Positions 15,728 through 24,906 are shown, numbered from the stretch's first letter. The stretch: DNA of 64,000 nt from Secundilactobacillus folii (GCF_009720675.1 NZ_WNJO01000005.1:62001-126000); one strand, 5' to 3'. Translations and numbers: made by a program. The notes: generated from the letters alone by a model not told the origin.

Positions 15728-17869
15728 TTACTTACCCGCACTATTATCATCTGGATTAGTAATCTTGATTCGGTTGGTGTCAGTCGATTTATGATTGACT
15801 TCCGGTGCATCGGTCTTGTATTCAGGAACGGTTGATTTACCCTTTTCATCAAAGAGGCTGGTGGACTTCGCTTTCAGTTTATTCTCAATCTTAATTTCCT
15901 TTTCCAGTCCATCGGCATAGTTATATTTAGCAGGATCAACTGGTTTCAACCCCTTAGGGTGATAGAAGCGCAAGAGGTTTTTTTGGTTGAGAGAATCTGA
16001 CAGTGATAGTTCTTTTTTGACCCTAGCTTGCATCTTATTGATCTTAGCCTGTAACTTCTTGTCAGGGTGTAGTTCTTGGCCCGTCTTATTGTCGTAAACG
16101 ACGCCAGACAGACAAGTATATTTATCACTGACCCAGTCCTCGTTTCTGAAGGCCACTACGGTATCGTGTTCCTTAGAAAACAGGTCAGTTCCAAACTGAA
16201 TGTAACCCTTAGTATTGATTCCCAATAGGTGCAATAGGGTTGGCAGCACGTCAATTTCACCACCGTACGTGTGGTCAATGAAGCCGTCCTTAGTCCCTGG
16301 CATATTGAACATTAGCGGGACTCGTTGCAATTGGGCATTATCAAAATCGTTCCAGTCGTCGGCGTTTTTACCCAGCAACTTGGCCAAACTAGGATTTTCG
16401 GAGTTGGAGAGGCCATAGTGGTCACCATACAAAACGATGATACTCTTCTTGTCGAGCCCAGTTTTATGCAAATATTGATAGAATTCCTTGATCGATTGAT
16501 CAAGATAATGCGCTGTAACAAAGTAATTATTGACCGTTTTATCGCCTGTATCTGGGGCTTTAAAACCGTCGTTTCGGTCTTCACTATCCAGCGAGAATGG
16601 GAAGTGATTCGTCACGGTCAGGTATTTGACGTAAAACGGCTGTTGTAAACGTTGCAGATACTTGATCGAGTCACGGAACAAAAGCTTATCCTTTAAGCCA
16701 AAGCCAAGCGATTTATCACCCGAAGTATCGTAGTAACTAGCGTCAAAGAAGTATTGGTACCCAAGGTTCTTATACGTGTTATTACGGTTCCAGAAGCTCG
16801 CAACGTTACCGTGAAATACAGCTGAGGTGTAACCAGCTTTTTGCTTAAGAATTGACGGTGCTCCTTGGAAGGTATTATCGCTGCCCAGTTGAGCAAACAA
16901 TGAGCCCTGCGGTAAGCCGTACGTACTGGTTTCCAGCATGTTTTCCGCGTCACTGGTTTTTCCTTGACCAACCTGATGGAAAAAGTTGTTAAAGGCAATC
17001 GTCGACTGGCTGTGATAGAGCTTATCCAAGAATGGCGTCACTTCGCGGCCGTCCACTTTTTTATCGATCAAAAATTGTTGAAAACTTTCCAAATGTAACA
17101 CGATGACGTTTTTGCCTTTGGCAACACCATAGTATTTAGGATTTGGCTTGGCATAGTGCTGATGGACAAACTTTAAGATGCCCGTCAGTTGCGACTTTTT
17201 GGCAGTGGCTCTGATGTCACTGTTATGCTGTGTCTTAGCCGCATCATAAACGGTGAAGGAATCAATGCCTAAGTATTTGACAATGTATGAACGGTCGAAC
17301 GTCTTAGTCAGCAACTGTGGTCGATTCATTTCACTGACGGCCATGGTAAAACCGAATGCCAAAAAACCAATTGAAGTGACAGCAAATCCGGCTCGCCAGT
17401 TCAATTGTCGCTTGTCGGTTTTAATGCGACCCGTCAGTAGTAACGCGATGATGATCACCAGATCGAGCCAGAAAAAAATATCGTGGAAACTTGTTAAGGC
17501 TACGGAACTGCCACTCAGACCCTGATTAACTTTGTTATAACCAAGCATGGTGGCAACGGTCATAAAATCAGTAAATTCACGGTAATAAATCACGTTAAGG
17601 TATAGGAGTAACGTGTTCAAAATATCCAGGACAATAATTGACGTATAAAAAAGCCGCGTGCGCTTAATGTATAGGGCTAAACTGTAGAAAATAATCGCAG
17701 TTGGAAGTGGGTTCAATAGGTAAAGAATGACCTGTAACGGGTCATTCAATTGAATATTGAAGTCCGCAAAGTAGGCAAGAATTGTTTTAAGCCAAAAGCA
17801 AACCAGCAACAAGGTCGCAAATCCCAGTCGCGTGTTTGTCTTACGCCATAAACGTTTCAAAAGCTGCAA
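15728..17869 (-). CDS. ltaS: Lipoteichoic acid synthase / LtaS-family glycerophosphate transferase
   Basis: This enzyme polymerises glycerol-phosphate from phosphatidylglycerol on the outer membrane face. The 713 residues comprise five N-terminal helices (to about 180) and an extracellular sulfatase-fold domain. Metal-binding Glu261 is in HLESFQQ, the catalytic Thr305 in GKTSDAEN, and the metal pair in YGDHYG near residue 487. A Lys/Asp-rich tail follows. It begins with TTG, eight bases after GGGAG. Among LtaS-family members it could be the main synthase or a primase paralogue; no other copy is in the window. An LTA-like role is secure by family. Confidence 0.93.
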   Translation of the reverse strand: MQLLKRLWRKTNTRLGFATLLLVCFWLKTILAYFADFNIQLNDPLQVILYLLNPLPTAIIFYSLALYIKRTRLFYTSIIVLDILNTLLLYLNVIYYREFTDFMTVATMLGYNKVNQGLSGSSVALTSFHDIFFWLDLVIIIALLLTGRIKTDKRQLNWRAGFAVTSIGFLAFGFTMAVSEMNRPQLLTKTFDRSYIVKYLGIDSFTVYDAAKTQHNSDIRATAKKSQLTGILKFVHQHYAKPNPKYYGVAKGKNVIVLHLESFQQFLIDKKVDGREVTPFLDKLYHSQSTIAFNNFFHQVGQGKTSDAENMLETSTYGLPQGSLFAQLGSDNTFQGAPSILKQKAGYTSAVFHGNVASFWNRNNTYKNLGYQYFFDASYYDTSGDKSLGFGLKDKLLFRDSIKYLQRLQQPFYVKYLTVTNHFPFSLDSEDRNDGFKAPDTGDKTVNNYFVTAHYLDQSIKEFYQYLHKTGLDKKSIIVLYGDHYGLSNSENPSLAKLLGKNADDWNDFDNAQLQRVPLMFNMPGTKDGFIDHTYGGEIDVLPTLLHLLGINTKGYIQFGTDLFSKEHDTVVAFRNEDWVSDKYTCLSGVVYDNKTGQELHPDKKLQAKINKMQARVKKELSLSDSLNQKNLLRFYHPKGLKPVDPAKYNYADGLEKEIKIENKLKAKSTSLFDEKGKSTVPEYKTDAPEVNHKSTDTNRIKITNPDDNSAGK

Positions 17870-17982
17870 AATAATGACTCCCTTTAAGTCGATGTATTGA
17901 TGGTAACTAGTTTAGCAGACTTTTACCCTTTGTGCCGGTTCGTCACGGAATTTTATTAAAAAGTTAGAACTGTGTTGATTGG

Positions 17983-17996
17983 TGTAAACGGTTACA
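17983..17996. promoter_or_regulatory. cre site (CcpA operator), perfect consensus
   Basis: TGTAAACGGTTACA matches the Firmicute consensus TGWAANCGNTNWCA at every fixed position. It lies in the divergent region between ltaS and the histidine phosphatase gene, about 50 nt upstream of the predicted start of transcription of the latter, a position where CcpA often activates. Confidence 0.75.
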
Positions 17997-18024
17997 AACT
18001 ACGTCTGTAATTAGAATGGGTTGA

Positions 18025-18033
18025 TGATATACT
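18025..18033 (+). promoter_or_regulatory. Extended -10 promoter for phosphatase gene
   Basis: TG-A-TATACT is an extended -10 element 32 bases before the ATG at 18065. No strong -35 is present, which fits a promoter that needs an activator. Confidence 0.5.
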
Positions 18034-18064
18034 TGAACTAATTAAAGAAATGGGGTGCCATTCA

Positions 18065-18724
18065 ATGAAAAAACTGAATCTTTACGTCGTTCGACACGGC
18101 CAGACGTACTTTAATATCTATAATAAGTTACAGGGCTGGAGTAATTCTCCTTTGACACAAAAAGGACTTGATGGCGCGGTAGCAACCGGTCAGCGGCTAG
18201 CGGACGTGCATTTTGAACGTGCATATTGCAGCGACACGACTCGCGCCATGGATACAGCCAAACTAATTTTGGCCGAAAATAAACAGCATTCGCCCAAGGA
18301 AGCCATTACCGTCATGAATTTCCGCGAAGAGTTCTACGGCTATTTTGAAGGCAATGATATGGGGCAGGCTTGGTATCTGGCTGGGGCTCCCCATGGGTTA
18401 CCAACCTTTAAGGATATCGTCAATAAATATTCAATTGGCAAAGCTAAGGATTATCTTAAAGAAGCTGATCCTTTCCACCAAGCAGAAAATAACGAAGAAT
18501 ATTGGCAGCGAGTGGATCAGGGGTTTCAAATTATTTTGCAGGATTCGGCTTTGCAAGATGGTGATAATGTCCTGCTGATCAGCCATGGCAATACCTTGTT
18601 AAGTTTGATGGAACGCTACGGTGGGGGTCAGTATGATTTGACTGTGCGGCCAAAGAACGGCAGTCTGACTCGGTTAACGCTGAGTGAGGATGGCGGCATT
18701 GATGTCGTGAGTTACAATCAATAA
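18065..18724 (+). CDS. Histidine phosphatase superfamily protein (phosphoglycerate-mutase-like)
   Basis: This 219-residue branch-1 histidine phosphatase has the RHG motif VVRHGQT with phosphohistidine His11, the second Arg in SDTTRAMDTA, and the C-terminal catalytic His in LISHGNT. Such proteins are phosphatases for sugar phosphates or cofactors more often than true mutases; the substrate is unknown. ATG 18065 follows GGGGTG by seven bases. A perfect cre site lies upstream, so expression may follow carbon status. A paralogue of the same length is encoded at 61492-62154. Confidence 0.87.
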   Translation: MKKLNLYVVRHGQTYFNIYNKLQGWSNSPLTQKGLDGAVATGQRLADVHFERAYCSDTTRAMDTAKLILAENKQHSPKEAITVMNFREEFYGYFEGNDMGQAWYLAGAPHGLPTFKDIVNKYSIGKAKDYLKEADPFHQAENNEEYWQRVDQGFQIILQDSALQDGDNVLLISHGNTLLSLMERYGGGQYDLTVRPKNGSLTRLTLSEDGGIDVVSYNQ

Positions 18725-18745
18725 AATAACGTAAGAGACAAAATA

Positions 18746-18790
18746 AACGAGGTGACTGGTTCCCTAAGCGGAAGCAGTTACCTCGTTTTT
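18746..18790. terminator. Bidirectional intrinsic terminator
   Basis: AACGAGGTGACTG pairs with CAGTTACCTCGTT and a T-run follows; it lies between the phosphatase gene and the convergent VOC gene. Confidence 0.85.
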
Positions 18791-18854
18791 TCCAACTATT
18801 ATTGGTTTAAAATCCAACAACTAAATCACATATATTTCGAATTTAATGTGCGAT

Positions 18855-19799
18855 TCATTCGCCGTAAGTTTCATCGTTTGATTGACTTAAATCGCCATCA
18901 TCCGTAAAATCAACGCCCTGTTTGGCATAGTAGTCCATGACGTCATCTCGTAAAGATTCGAACTTTGGCGGCAGTCCCAGACTGTTGCCCAGAGTGAGGA
19001 TCGGTTCATCCAGACTGAAGCCTGGAGTCGGCGTTGCAAGCTCGATACGGTTGTCGCCGGGTTCTCTGATATAGAGACTCTTAAACCAACCGCGGTCCCG
19101 ATACATTTCAATGTCCCAACCCTGGTCTTCAGCAAGGTGATAATAGTGGAAGAGTTGTTCCTCGTCAGCGACCCGCAACGCAACGTGGTCAATTGACCCC
19201 CGACCAAAACGGGTCTTTTGTTCAAAATCGGTAGTTGGCACCAGTTTAATTTGCTGAGCACCTTCCAGTTCAACTACGTTATTAGTGACTTCTAGATTCA
19301 ATAGCTTTTCGAAGAATTGCTGACTAGCAGAGACATCTGGCACGTGCAGTTCCGTGCCCAGTAGACGGGTGATTTGATATTTGGCATCAATGCCATTGTT
19401 TGGCACCACCCGCCACTCGGTTAGCTGATTATCAGTTTCAACCATGTTAATGGGAATTTGTTCTGGGTCTTCAAATGATAAGCCATTGTCATTCATGGTG
19501 GCAATGATACCGTTGTCAGCTAAACGGTCGCGCCAGAATTCTTTGCTGCCAGTTGGAATGGCTAGGCTAAAACCATTGATAAAATGATTCCCGTCAGTTC
19601 GATGTCCTAGTAAGGGGAGCACAAAGAAAGTGATGACTGATCCTGGAGTTCCTAAATAGTCCCCGTAGAAAAGGTGTCGAATATGGATATTTTCCTGGTT
19701 AACAGTGTTTTTAACCAGTCTTAAACCTAAGACGTGCGTATAAAAATGAATGTTTTGTTTTGCATTCTTAGTGAGAAGTGAAATGTGATGTGTTTGCAC
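18855..19799 (-). CDS. Ring-cleaving-dioxygenase-like VOC protein (MhqO-type)
   Basis: This 314-residue protein has two tandem vicinal-oxygen-chelate modules. Metal ligands are suggested by the early HHISLLTKNA (first His), a central LHVPDVS, the HVALRVAD segment near residue 206 and the late NRIELATP (Glu). It resembles the MhqO/YfiE group of putative extradiol dioxygenases that Firmicutes use against quinones and catechols; a glyoxalase role is possible. The start is GTG 19799 behind a weak AGGCG site. It is divergent from the GNAT gene. Confidence 0.82.
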   Translation of the reverse strand: MQTHHISLLTKNAKQNIHFYTHVLGLRLVKNTVNQENIHIRHLFYGDYLGTPGSVITFFVLPLLGHRTDGNHFINGFSLAIPTGSKEFWRDRLADNGIIATMNDNGLSFEDPEQIPINMVETDNQLTEWRVVPNNGIDAKYQITRLLGTELHVPDVSASQQFFEKLLNLEVTNNVVELEGAQQIKLVPTTDFEQKTRFGRGSIDHVALRVADEEQLFHYYHLAEDQGWDIEMYRDRGWFKSLYIREPGDNRIELATPTPGFSLDEPILTLGNSLGLPPKFESLRDDVMDYYAKQGVDFTDDGDLSQSNDETYGE

Positions 19800-19887
19800 G
19801 GTGTTCGCCTGCTTTCGTTCTTATTACTGCCACAAGTATAGCATAGAAGCAGGTAAATACCGTTGATTTCGCCCAGTCATCTTGAGG

Positions 19888-19893
19888 TATAAT
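19888..19893 (+). promoter_or_regulatory. -10 box of GNAT gene promoter
   Basis: TATAAT at 19888-19893 with TTGATT at 19863-19868 (19-nt spacer, slightly long) upstream of the acetyltransferase gene. Confidence 0.5.
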
Positions 19894-19918
19894 AGCGAAT
19901 AAGGATGTGAGCTTAAAA

Positions 19919-20341
19919 ATGAAAATTAAATCAGCTAAAGGGACTAATGGTCAGGTTTATCAGGATGCAATCGCCATCCGCCAAGCGGTATTTGTAACGG
20001 AACAGGGGATCGCACCTGACCTTGAATTTGACGGTTTAGATGACCAAGTCAGACATTATGTAGGTTATGTCTCAGATCAACCAGCAGTCACAGCCCGGAT
20101 TCGGCAAGACGGCTCTCAAGTACGGATCCAACGGGTTGCAACATTGGCAAAGTACCGTCATCAAGGATACGCAGCGGCATTGTTAAAACAAATTATAGCG
20201 GATGCAGCTCCGGGTTCGCTGTTTGAGTTAAATGCCCAGGAGACGGCTATTGGTTTGTATGAGCAGTTGGGTTTTAAACAGACCGGAGCGCCGTTTGAAG
20301 AAGTCGGTATTAGGCACGTGACAATGATTAAACAAAAATAA
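19919..20341 (+). CDS. GNAT family N-acetyltransferase (ElaA/YjcF-like)
   Basis: This 140-residue acetyl-CoA-dependent transferase begins with the pattern of the ElaA/YjcF group (IRQAVFVTEQGI, then EFDGLDDQVRHYV). The pyrophosphate-binding loop of motif A is in RVATLAKYRHQGYAAAL, and a conserved late LYEQLGFKQTG follows. The acceptor is not known. ATG 19919 is eight bases after AAGGATGTGA; a GTG at 19907 lies inside that site. A terminator shared with the convergent NlpC gene follows directly. Confidence 0.85.
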   Translation: MKIKSAKGTNGQVYQDAIAIRQAVFVTEQGIAPDLEFDGLDDQVRHYVGYVSDQPAVTARIRQDGSQVRIQRVATLAKYRHQGYAAALLKQIIADAAPGSLFELNAQETAIGLYEQLGFKQTGAPFEEVGIRHVTMIKQK

Positions 20342-20368
20342 AGACCCGCTGCATTCAGCGAGTCTTTA
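20339..20368. terminator. Bidirectional intrinsic terminator
   Basis: AAAGAC-CGCTG (ending 20351) pairs with CAGCG-GTCTTT (from 20356) with a 4-nt loop and T-rich tail, between the GNAT gene and the convergent NlpC/P60 gene. Confidence 0.85.
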
Positions 20369-20396
20369 TTTTATATGTGTTAAATTTCAAATTAAC

Positions 20397-20888
20397 TTAG
20401 TTTGTGCTCGTTGCGCTGGTACTAAAGTCCGTCACATGTGCGTAACCAACAACGTGCCACCATGGTGCTTTAACGGCTTCTTTAACGACGCCACGATTTT
20501 GAGCATCGATCATCTTGCCCTTGCCAACGTACAAACCAACGTGGCTAATGCTATAAGCCGAGTAGCCGAAGAAGACGAGGTCGCCCTTTTTGACAGTTGA
20601 AGAAGAAACGTGCTTGTAAGCATTGTATTGTGCTTGAGCAGTTCGTGGTAAAGTAACTTTAGCTGCCTTCTTATAAACGTAACCGGTAAAGCCGGAGCAA
20701 TCAAATGCAGAAGGACCAGTTGCACCATAGACATATGGTTTACCCAGGTTTTTCTTTGCTAATTTATAAACCGTGTTGTACGATGCACTCGTAGTGGCTG
20801 TATGCGCTGATGCAACCTGTGAACCAGCAACCGCGAAACTGAAGAATGCGCCTGCAGCAATAATAGATTTAAGAATTAAATTTTTCAT
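20397..20888 (-). CDS. Secreted NlpC/P60 cell-wall endopeptidase
   Basis: This exported 163-residue wall hydrolase has a signal peptide ending at VASA (cleavage near residue 28), a short linker and then a compact NlpC/P60 domain. The catalytic Cys64 is in FDCSGF, His116 is in ISHVGLYVG, and a polar third residue is in the following MIDAQNRG. There is no LysM or SH3 wall-binding domain, and the mature protein is very basic, which may itself hold it at the wall. The nearest G-rich ribosome site (GGGG) lies about 14 bases upstream, rather far. It is a shorter relative of the protein at 988-1632. Confidence 0.9.
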   Translation of the reverse strand: MKNLILKSIIAAGAFFSFAVAGSQVASAHTATTSASYNTVYKLAKKNLGKPYVYGATGPSAFDCSGFTGYVYKKAAKVTLPRTAQAQYNAYKHVSSSTVKKGDLVFFGYSAYSISHVGLYVGKGKMIDAQNRGVVKEAVKAPWWHVVGYAHVTDFSTSATSTN

Positions 20889-21241
20889 TTGATATAGAAA
20901 CCCCTAACATTTCAAATATTTATGTACGAGTCTTAGTGTACTGTTTAATTATTTCATCCATGTAACAAACCAGTGTCAATGAAGTTAAACAAAGTCACTA
21001 AAATTGTAACGTGCGTAATGAAAAGCCAGTTAAAACCCGATTCATTAGACGAAAAATTTTGAAAATTATGCTGGATTAACGGGCATAAGAAGCCACGATA
21101 GCTTTAGTAACAGTCTTCACAAGCTATAACATTTTCATGACAAAATCGTTTTTATGGGTCTTATTTAGATTTGTGTAGTTTTGCTCATCTGTAAAGAATG
21201 TGAAATAATAGGGCTAGGGAAACCTGAGAGGCGGTTAAAAA
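20889..21241. other. Intergenic region between divergent NlpC/P60 and MerR genes
   Basis: This 353-bp AT-rich stretch holds upstream signals for both genes and no open frame with a ribosome site. A plausible merR promoter is TTGCTC (21181-21186), a 17-nt spacer and AATAAT (21204-21209). I saw no clear operator or structured RNA. Confidence 0.6.
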
Positions 21242-21694
21242 ATGAGCGAAAAAAATAATCGAATACCTAATTTAATTAGCTTTGATAAGCTGGTATTTCG
21301 AATCGGCGAGCTCAGCCGAATGACTGAGGTATCTTCACGTCAGTTACGATATTGGGAACAACGTGGTTATATTTCAGCTATGACTCGAAATGATCAGAAT
21401 AAAGCACGCGTTTATGACTTCCATACCTTTATCGAAGTTCGCATCATTAAACGGTTGCTGGATGAAGGCTATCGATTGCCGGCGGCTGTCGAACGAATGC
21501 GAAATATTGATTCCGAGATGGTGCTAGCTAGACATTTCTTCCAGGAAGCGTTTCAGGGAGTTGAAATTATCGATGGCAAGGCAATGCTCAACTTGGGGAA
21601 CTTTGATGACGAACAGACTCAAACTTTGTATGGTCTGTACGAAGACGGAAAAGTCAGGTATCAAGTTAGAAACAATGACGAGCCAACTGTGTAA
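21242..21694 (+). CDS. MerR family transcriptional regulator
   Basis: This 150-residue DNA-binding protein has a MerR winged helix (FRIGELSRMTEVSSRQLRYW, about 20-39, then a wing with KARVYDF and a VRIIKRLLDEGYRLP dimer-helix entry). The C-terminal half lacks the Cys ligands of metal sensors and is short, so a GlnR/TnrA-like or drug-sensing subtype is possible. It is convergent with the MMPL transporter gene rather than divergent, so the usual local regulator-target layout does not hold. The start follows GAGAGGCG. Confidence 0.85.
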   Translation: MSEKNNRIPNLISFDKLVFRIGELSRMTEVSSRQLRYWEQRGYISAMTRNDQNKARVYDFHTFIEVRIIKRLLDEGYRLPAAVERMRNIDSEMVLARHFFQEAFQGVEIIDGKAMLNLGNFDDEQTQTLYGLYEDGKVRYQVRNNDEPTV

Positions 21695-21837
21695 TTGTTG
21701 GTCACCTTGATAAGAAAGATAAAATCATTGATCCATATGAAGGGAAAGTTGGGGCAACCGACCAGCTCAATAAACCCTAGATTGAATTCCTGGCACCAAG
21801 AAAGATAAAAACATTACTCAATTTCGGAACGGTTATC

Positions 21838-21924
21838 TAGTTTAGGCGTGTGTCAAAACGTAGGTTCAAGCAATGTATACAAAAAGCGTCGTGGATTCCT
21901 AATTTGGGATCCACGACGCTTTTT
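21838..21924 (+). repeat. Dispersed terminator-bearing repeat, copy 1
   Basis: This segment aligns without gaps with 37925-38015: 34 of 51 positions match in the part before the hairpin, mostly transitions elsewhere, and both end in a hairpin whose arms contain GATTCC/ATCCAC and GCGCT-like blocks. Both copies lie between convergent genes. See the companion entry. Confidence 0.55.
21881..21924. terminator. Bidirectional intrinsic terminator
   Basis: A 16-bp stem, 21881-21896 with 21909-21924, with A/T ends, between merR and the convergent MMPL gene. Confidence 0.88.
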
Positions 21925-21968
21925 ACTGACATTTGAAAGCTTAAACGATTGTGCTCTTTAAAGAACTA

Positions 21969-24683
21969 TTATTTTGCGTGACGTTTTAGATGCGGTCGCT
22001 TACTTGGTAAGGTCACCGTTAATTTACCAACCGATGTGACGATGATTGGTAGAATAATCTCGAAGATGAGCGTTGCGATCAGAATGATCAGTGCTGCTTG
22101 TGTCAGTGGTGCAAAGTTTGCACTGAACAGTACTAACGCAATGACGAAGATTGTGAATACTTCGTAACGAACTGGCTGTCCCAAATCTGAAACACCTGGC
22201 AGTAACCAATCAAGCATGGTAGCTTCCTTAAAGCGGTAGTTGACGGCTAACTGAATTAACCGGTTAGCCCCAACAATCAGAAGTGGCACAAAGACGATCA
22301 ATGGTACTTGCCAGTTGAAGTCGGGGTCACCTGACATGAAACGACTGCAAAGTTCAGCCAGTTGGACACCACCGAGGATCGCCAAAACGTATGAAGCTAG
22401 CCAGTAGATTGGTTGCAAAACCGAACCACTAAGCAGCGCAATAATCAAGAACAGAATCACACCAACAGTCAACAGCAGCCAACCAGCATTATTTCTAACC
22501 GACTGTTCAATAGTGTCTTGAACCACCGGTTGACCCGTATAAGCAATCTTAGCGGAATGGAGTGAGGTTCCCTGGAGCTGCGTGTTCACTTCAGAGCGCA
22601 GATGTTTAAGAGTGGCGGCATTATTGTGACTGGATGCTGATGTTTTGAGGTAGACCTGTAGCTGAGTGGTCTTGTAATTTTGACTGGTGTTACTTAGCAA
22701 CGACTGCTGGAACTGCATACTGGTCAGTTGCTCAGGAGTAATGTAATACACCTTGGTAGCATCGGAAGATTGCAGTGCTGACAAGTAGCTGTAGATATTG
22801 TTGTAAGACTTGATCAGTCCCTGAAGACTTTGAGTGGTCTTTTTAAGACTGTTTTGAACTGTAGATAACTGAGTTGAATAACCCGATAGCGTACTTTGTA
22901 ATGCTTGACTATCATTACCGGCCGAGGTGGCTTGGTTGCCCAAAGCCCGAACGTTACTTGCAACCACACTCAATTGACTGCTAATGAGGTTGAGTAAACG
23001 TTGGTAACGGCGAACCCGGGCCGAAGCTCTTGAACTTTGTGAAACGCTGGCACGACCAGCAACTTCAGAAACTTGCGAACGGACGGTACTGGTATCAGAA
23101 GTTAAGCGATCCGCCTTAGATACCAAAGTATCCAGTTTATCAGCGGTTGAATTAAGTTTGATACCGTTCAAGTCGGTCCGGTTGCTTTTAAGTTCCGTTT
23201 CCAGTTGTGAAAGTTGATCGGTGGCCCCTTTAAGAGTCATATTCATTTGGTTAAGCTGGGAGTTGACGTAGTATTCATTCATAGGCTGACCGTTTGGTTG
23301 AGTCAGTGAAGTAACGCTGCCAACGCCTGGCATTGTCTTTAACTTCGTGGTGAGATTATCAATTTGCAGCAGTGCTTTTTCGTTATCCACCCGTTGATTA
23401 CTTTGTAAATAAATCGTTACTGGCGTGGCCTTGCCTTCACCAAAGTGGGCGTTTAATACTCGCATGCCGGTCACCGCTTGATTTGTAGGGGTGACCGTTT
23501 TAGCAGCTGAAAAATTCAAATTGTCACGGTACATCACAGCAAAGGAGCCAACCACACAAAGAACGGCAATGATACCAACAAATGGTTGCCATAAACCAAA
23601 CTGAGCCATCCAGTTCCAGAAGCGGTGACGGTGGACTGGAAATTCAGCAGCGGGCCAGAAGAGTCGGTCGCCAAGTAGTTGCAAGAAGATTGGTGCAATT
23701 GTATAGACACCTAAAATGACGACCAAGGTGACAATGGCAAGACCAGACATCGCACGCAAAGTCGAAAACTTGAAGGCGTAGAAGCTGGCAAATACAATAA
23801 ACAAAGTACCGCCTAGTAGCAGTAGGGAATTTCTGATCGAGTGCAGACTACGCTTTGTCACCTCAGCTGGGTCTTCTTTATTACCGCTATTTTCTCTGAA
23901 AGCAGCAAACAGTTTGTAGTGACCTAACGTTCCTAAAATTAGCGTTAGTAATAAAGTTAATAATGGCAAATACTCAGAATACGGGAAAGTCGTGTGGCTT
24001 GCCAAGTTATTAACTAGTGACAAGGACACAGCGTACATCATTAGCATTGAAAGCGTTGAGATCAATGGTGCAACCAAAGACTTAAAGATGATTCCAATGA
24101 TCAAAAGACTTAAAATAAAGCCAAGGATGGTTGCAAAGGTAGTGACTTGGCTGATTTTTTGATTTGCCGCGTCATTCACAAGTTCAGGGCTAGTTAAATA
24201 GCTTGAAACACCACTCGTTTTAATTTGACCACGTAGTTGATTAGCGAGTACTCGTGTATCACTTTGATTACGAGTGACGGCCATCTGAACAATCTCAGTT
24301 GACCCATCCTTTGAATAAAATTGACTTCTAGCAGTTGGATTGGTCGTCATTGTTTGAATCGACTTAATGCCATAAGTTTTTTCTCTGTTGGTCAATCGCT
24401 GGACGGTCTTGTCAATATTAGCCTGTTGACTAGCTGTTAACTTCCCGCTAGGATTGTTGAACACAGCTGTGACGTTATATGTACCGGATAATTCACGTCC
24501 CCAATTGTTTTGAATGCCCTGGGCGACCATTGGCTGACTGTTATTAGCCAGTTGTGGCTGTCCGCTAGTTTGAATCAACCCAGAAGTGCTCGGCATCATT
24601 ACAATCGCAACAAAAATCGCAATGAGCCATAGCAGTAGTGAGAAGATTCGGTGGTTGTGTAACTGACGTATCCGCTCGTTCAT
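21969..24683 (-). CDS. MMPL-family (RND superfamily) transporter
   Basis: This 904-residue membrane protein consists of two repeats, each a single helix followed by a large extracellular domain and then five or six helices. The second extracellular domain (about 400-690) has long coiled-coil-like stretches rich in Leu/Ser/Gln/Asn. The layout matches Gram-positive MMPL/YdgH/YdfJ proteins that move lipids or drugs by proton force. The cargo is unknown. The ATG follows GGGAGAT. The gene is monocistronic with its own promoter at 24741-24769. Confidence 0.85.
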   Translation of the reverse strand: MNERIRQLHNHRIFSLLLWLIAIFVAIVMMPSTSGLIQTSGQPQLANNSQPMVAQGIQNNWGRELSGTYNVTAVFNNPSGKLTASQQANIDKTVQRLTNREKTYGIKSIQTMTTNPTARSQFYSKDGSTEIVQMAVTRNQSDTRVLANQLRGQIKTSGVSSYLTSPELVNDAANQKISQVTTFATILGFILSLLIIGIIFKSLVAPLISTLSMLMMYAVSLSLVNNLASHTTFPYSEYLPLLTLLLTLILGTLGHYKLFAAFRENSGNKEDPAEVTKRSLHSIRNSLLLLGGTLFIVFASFYAFKFSTLRAMSGLAIVTLVVILGVYTIAPIFLQLLGDRLFWPAAEFPVHRHRFWNWMAQFGLWQPFVGIIAVLCVVGSFAVMYRDNLNFSAAKTVTPTNQAVTGMRVLNAHFGEGKATPVTIYLQSNQRVDNEKALLQIDNLTTKLKTMPGVGSVTSLTQPNGQPMNEYYVNSQLNQMNMTLKGATDQLSQLETELKSNRTDLNGIKLNSTADKLDTLVSKADRLTSDTSTVRSQVSEVAGRASVSQSSRASARVRRYQRLLNLISSQLSVVASNVRALGNQATSAGNDSQALQSTLSGYSTQLSTVQNSLKKTTQSLQGLIKSYNNIYSYLSALQSSDATKVYYITPEQLTSMQFQQSLLSNTSQNYKTTQLQVYLKTSASSHNNAATLKHLRSEVNTQLQGTSLHSAKIAYTGQPVVQDTIEQSVRNNAGWLLLTVGVILFLIIALLSGSVLQPIYWLASYVLAILGGVQLAELCSRFMSGDPDFNWQVPLIVFVPLLIVGANRLIQLAVNYRFKEATMLDWLLPGVSDLGQPVRYEVFTIFVIALVLFSANFAPLTQAALIILIATLIFEIILPIIVTSVGKLTVTLPSKRPHLKRHAK

Positions 24684-24740
24684 TGAATAAAATCTCCCTT
24701 AAGTTCACCCTTCAAGGTGCTTATCTATACCTACTATATT

Positions 24741-24769
24741 AACATAGCTGAAAGCCGTTTGTATTTCAA
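24741..24769 (-). promoter_or_regulatory. Promoter of MMPL gene
   Basis: On the minus strand TTGAAA (24764-24769), a 17-nt spacer and TATGTT (24741-24746), about 60 nt before the start codon. Confidence 0.55.
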
Positions 24770-24906
24770 TCTCAAAAAATGAAAAGAATAAAATTTAATA
24801 TTTAAAATAGTTATGCGGTTATTTCAGTGCCTCAAAACAAAATACTATGAATTTAACGTAAACTTACTTATAATAAGAGGCCTTGACATGAAAGGGTGGT
24901 AGACAA

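Noticed and set aside
16325-16648. Antisense frames within ltaS
   Set aside because: They lack ribosome sites and are explained by the long uninterrupted ltaS coding sequence.
20940-21030. WalR-type boxes upstream of the NlpC/P60 gene
   Set aside because: TGTAAC-like words occur, but not as a direct repeat with the required 5-nt gap.
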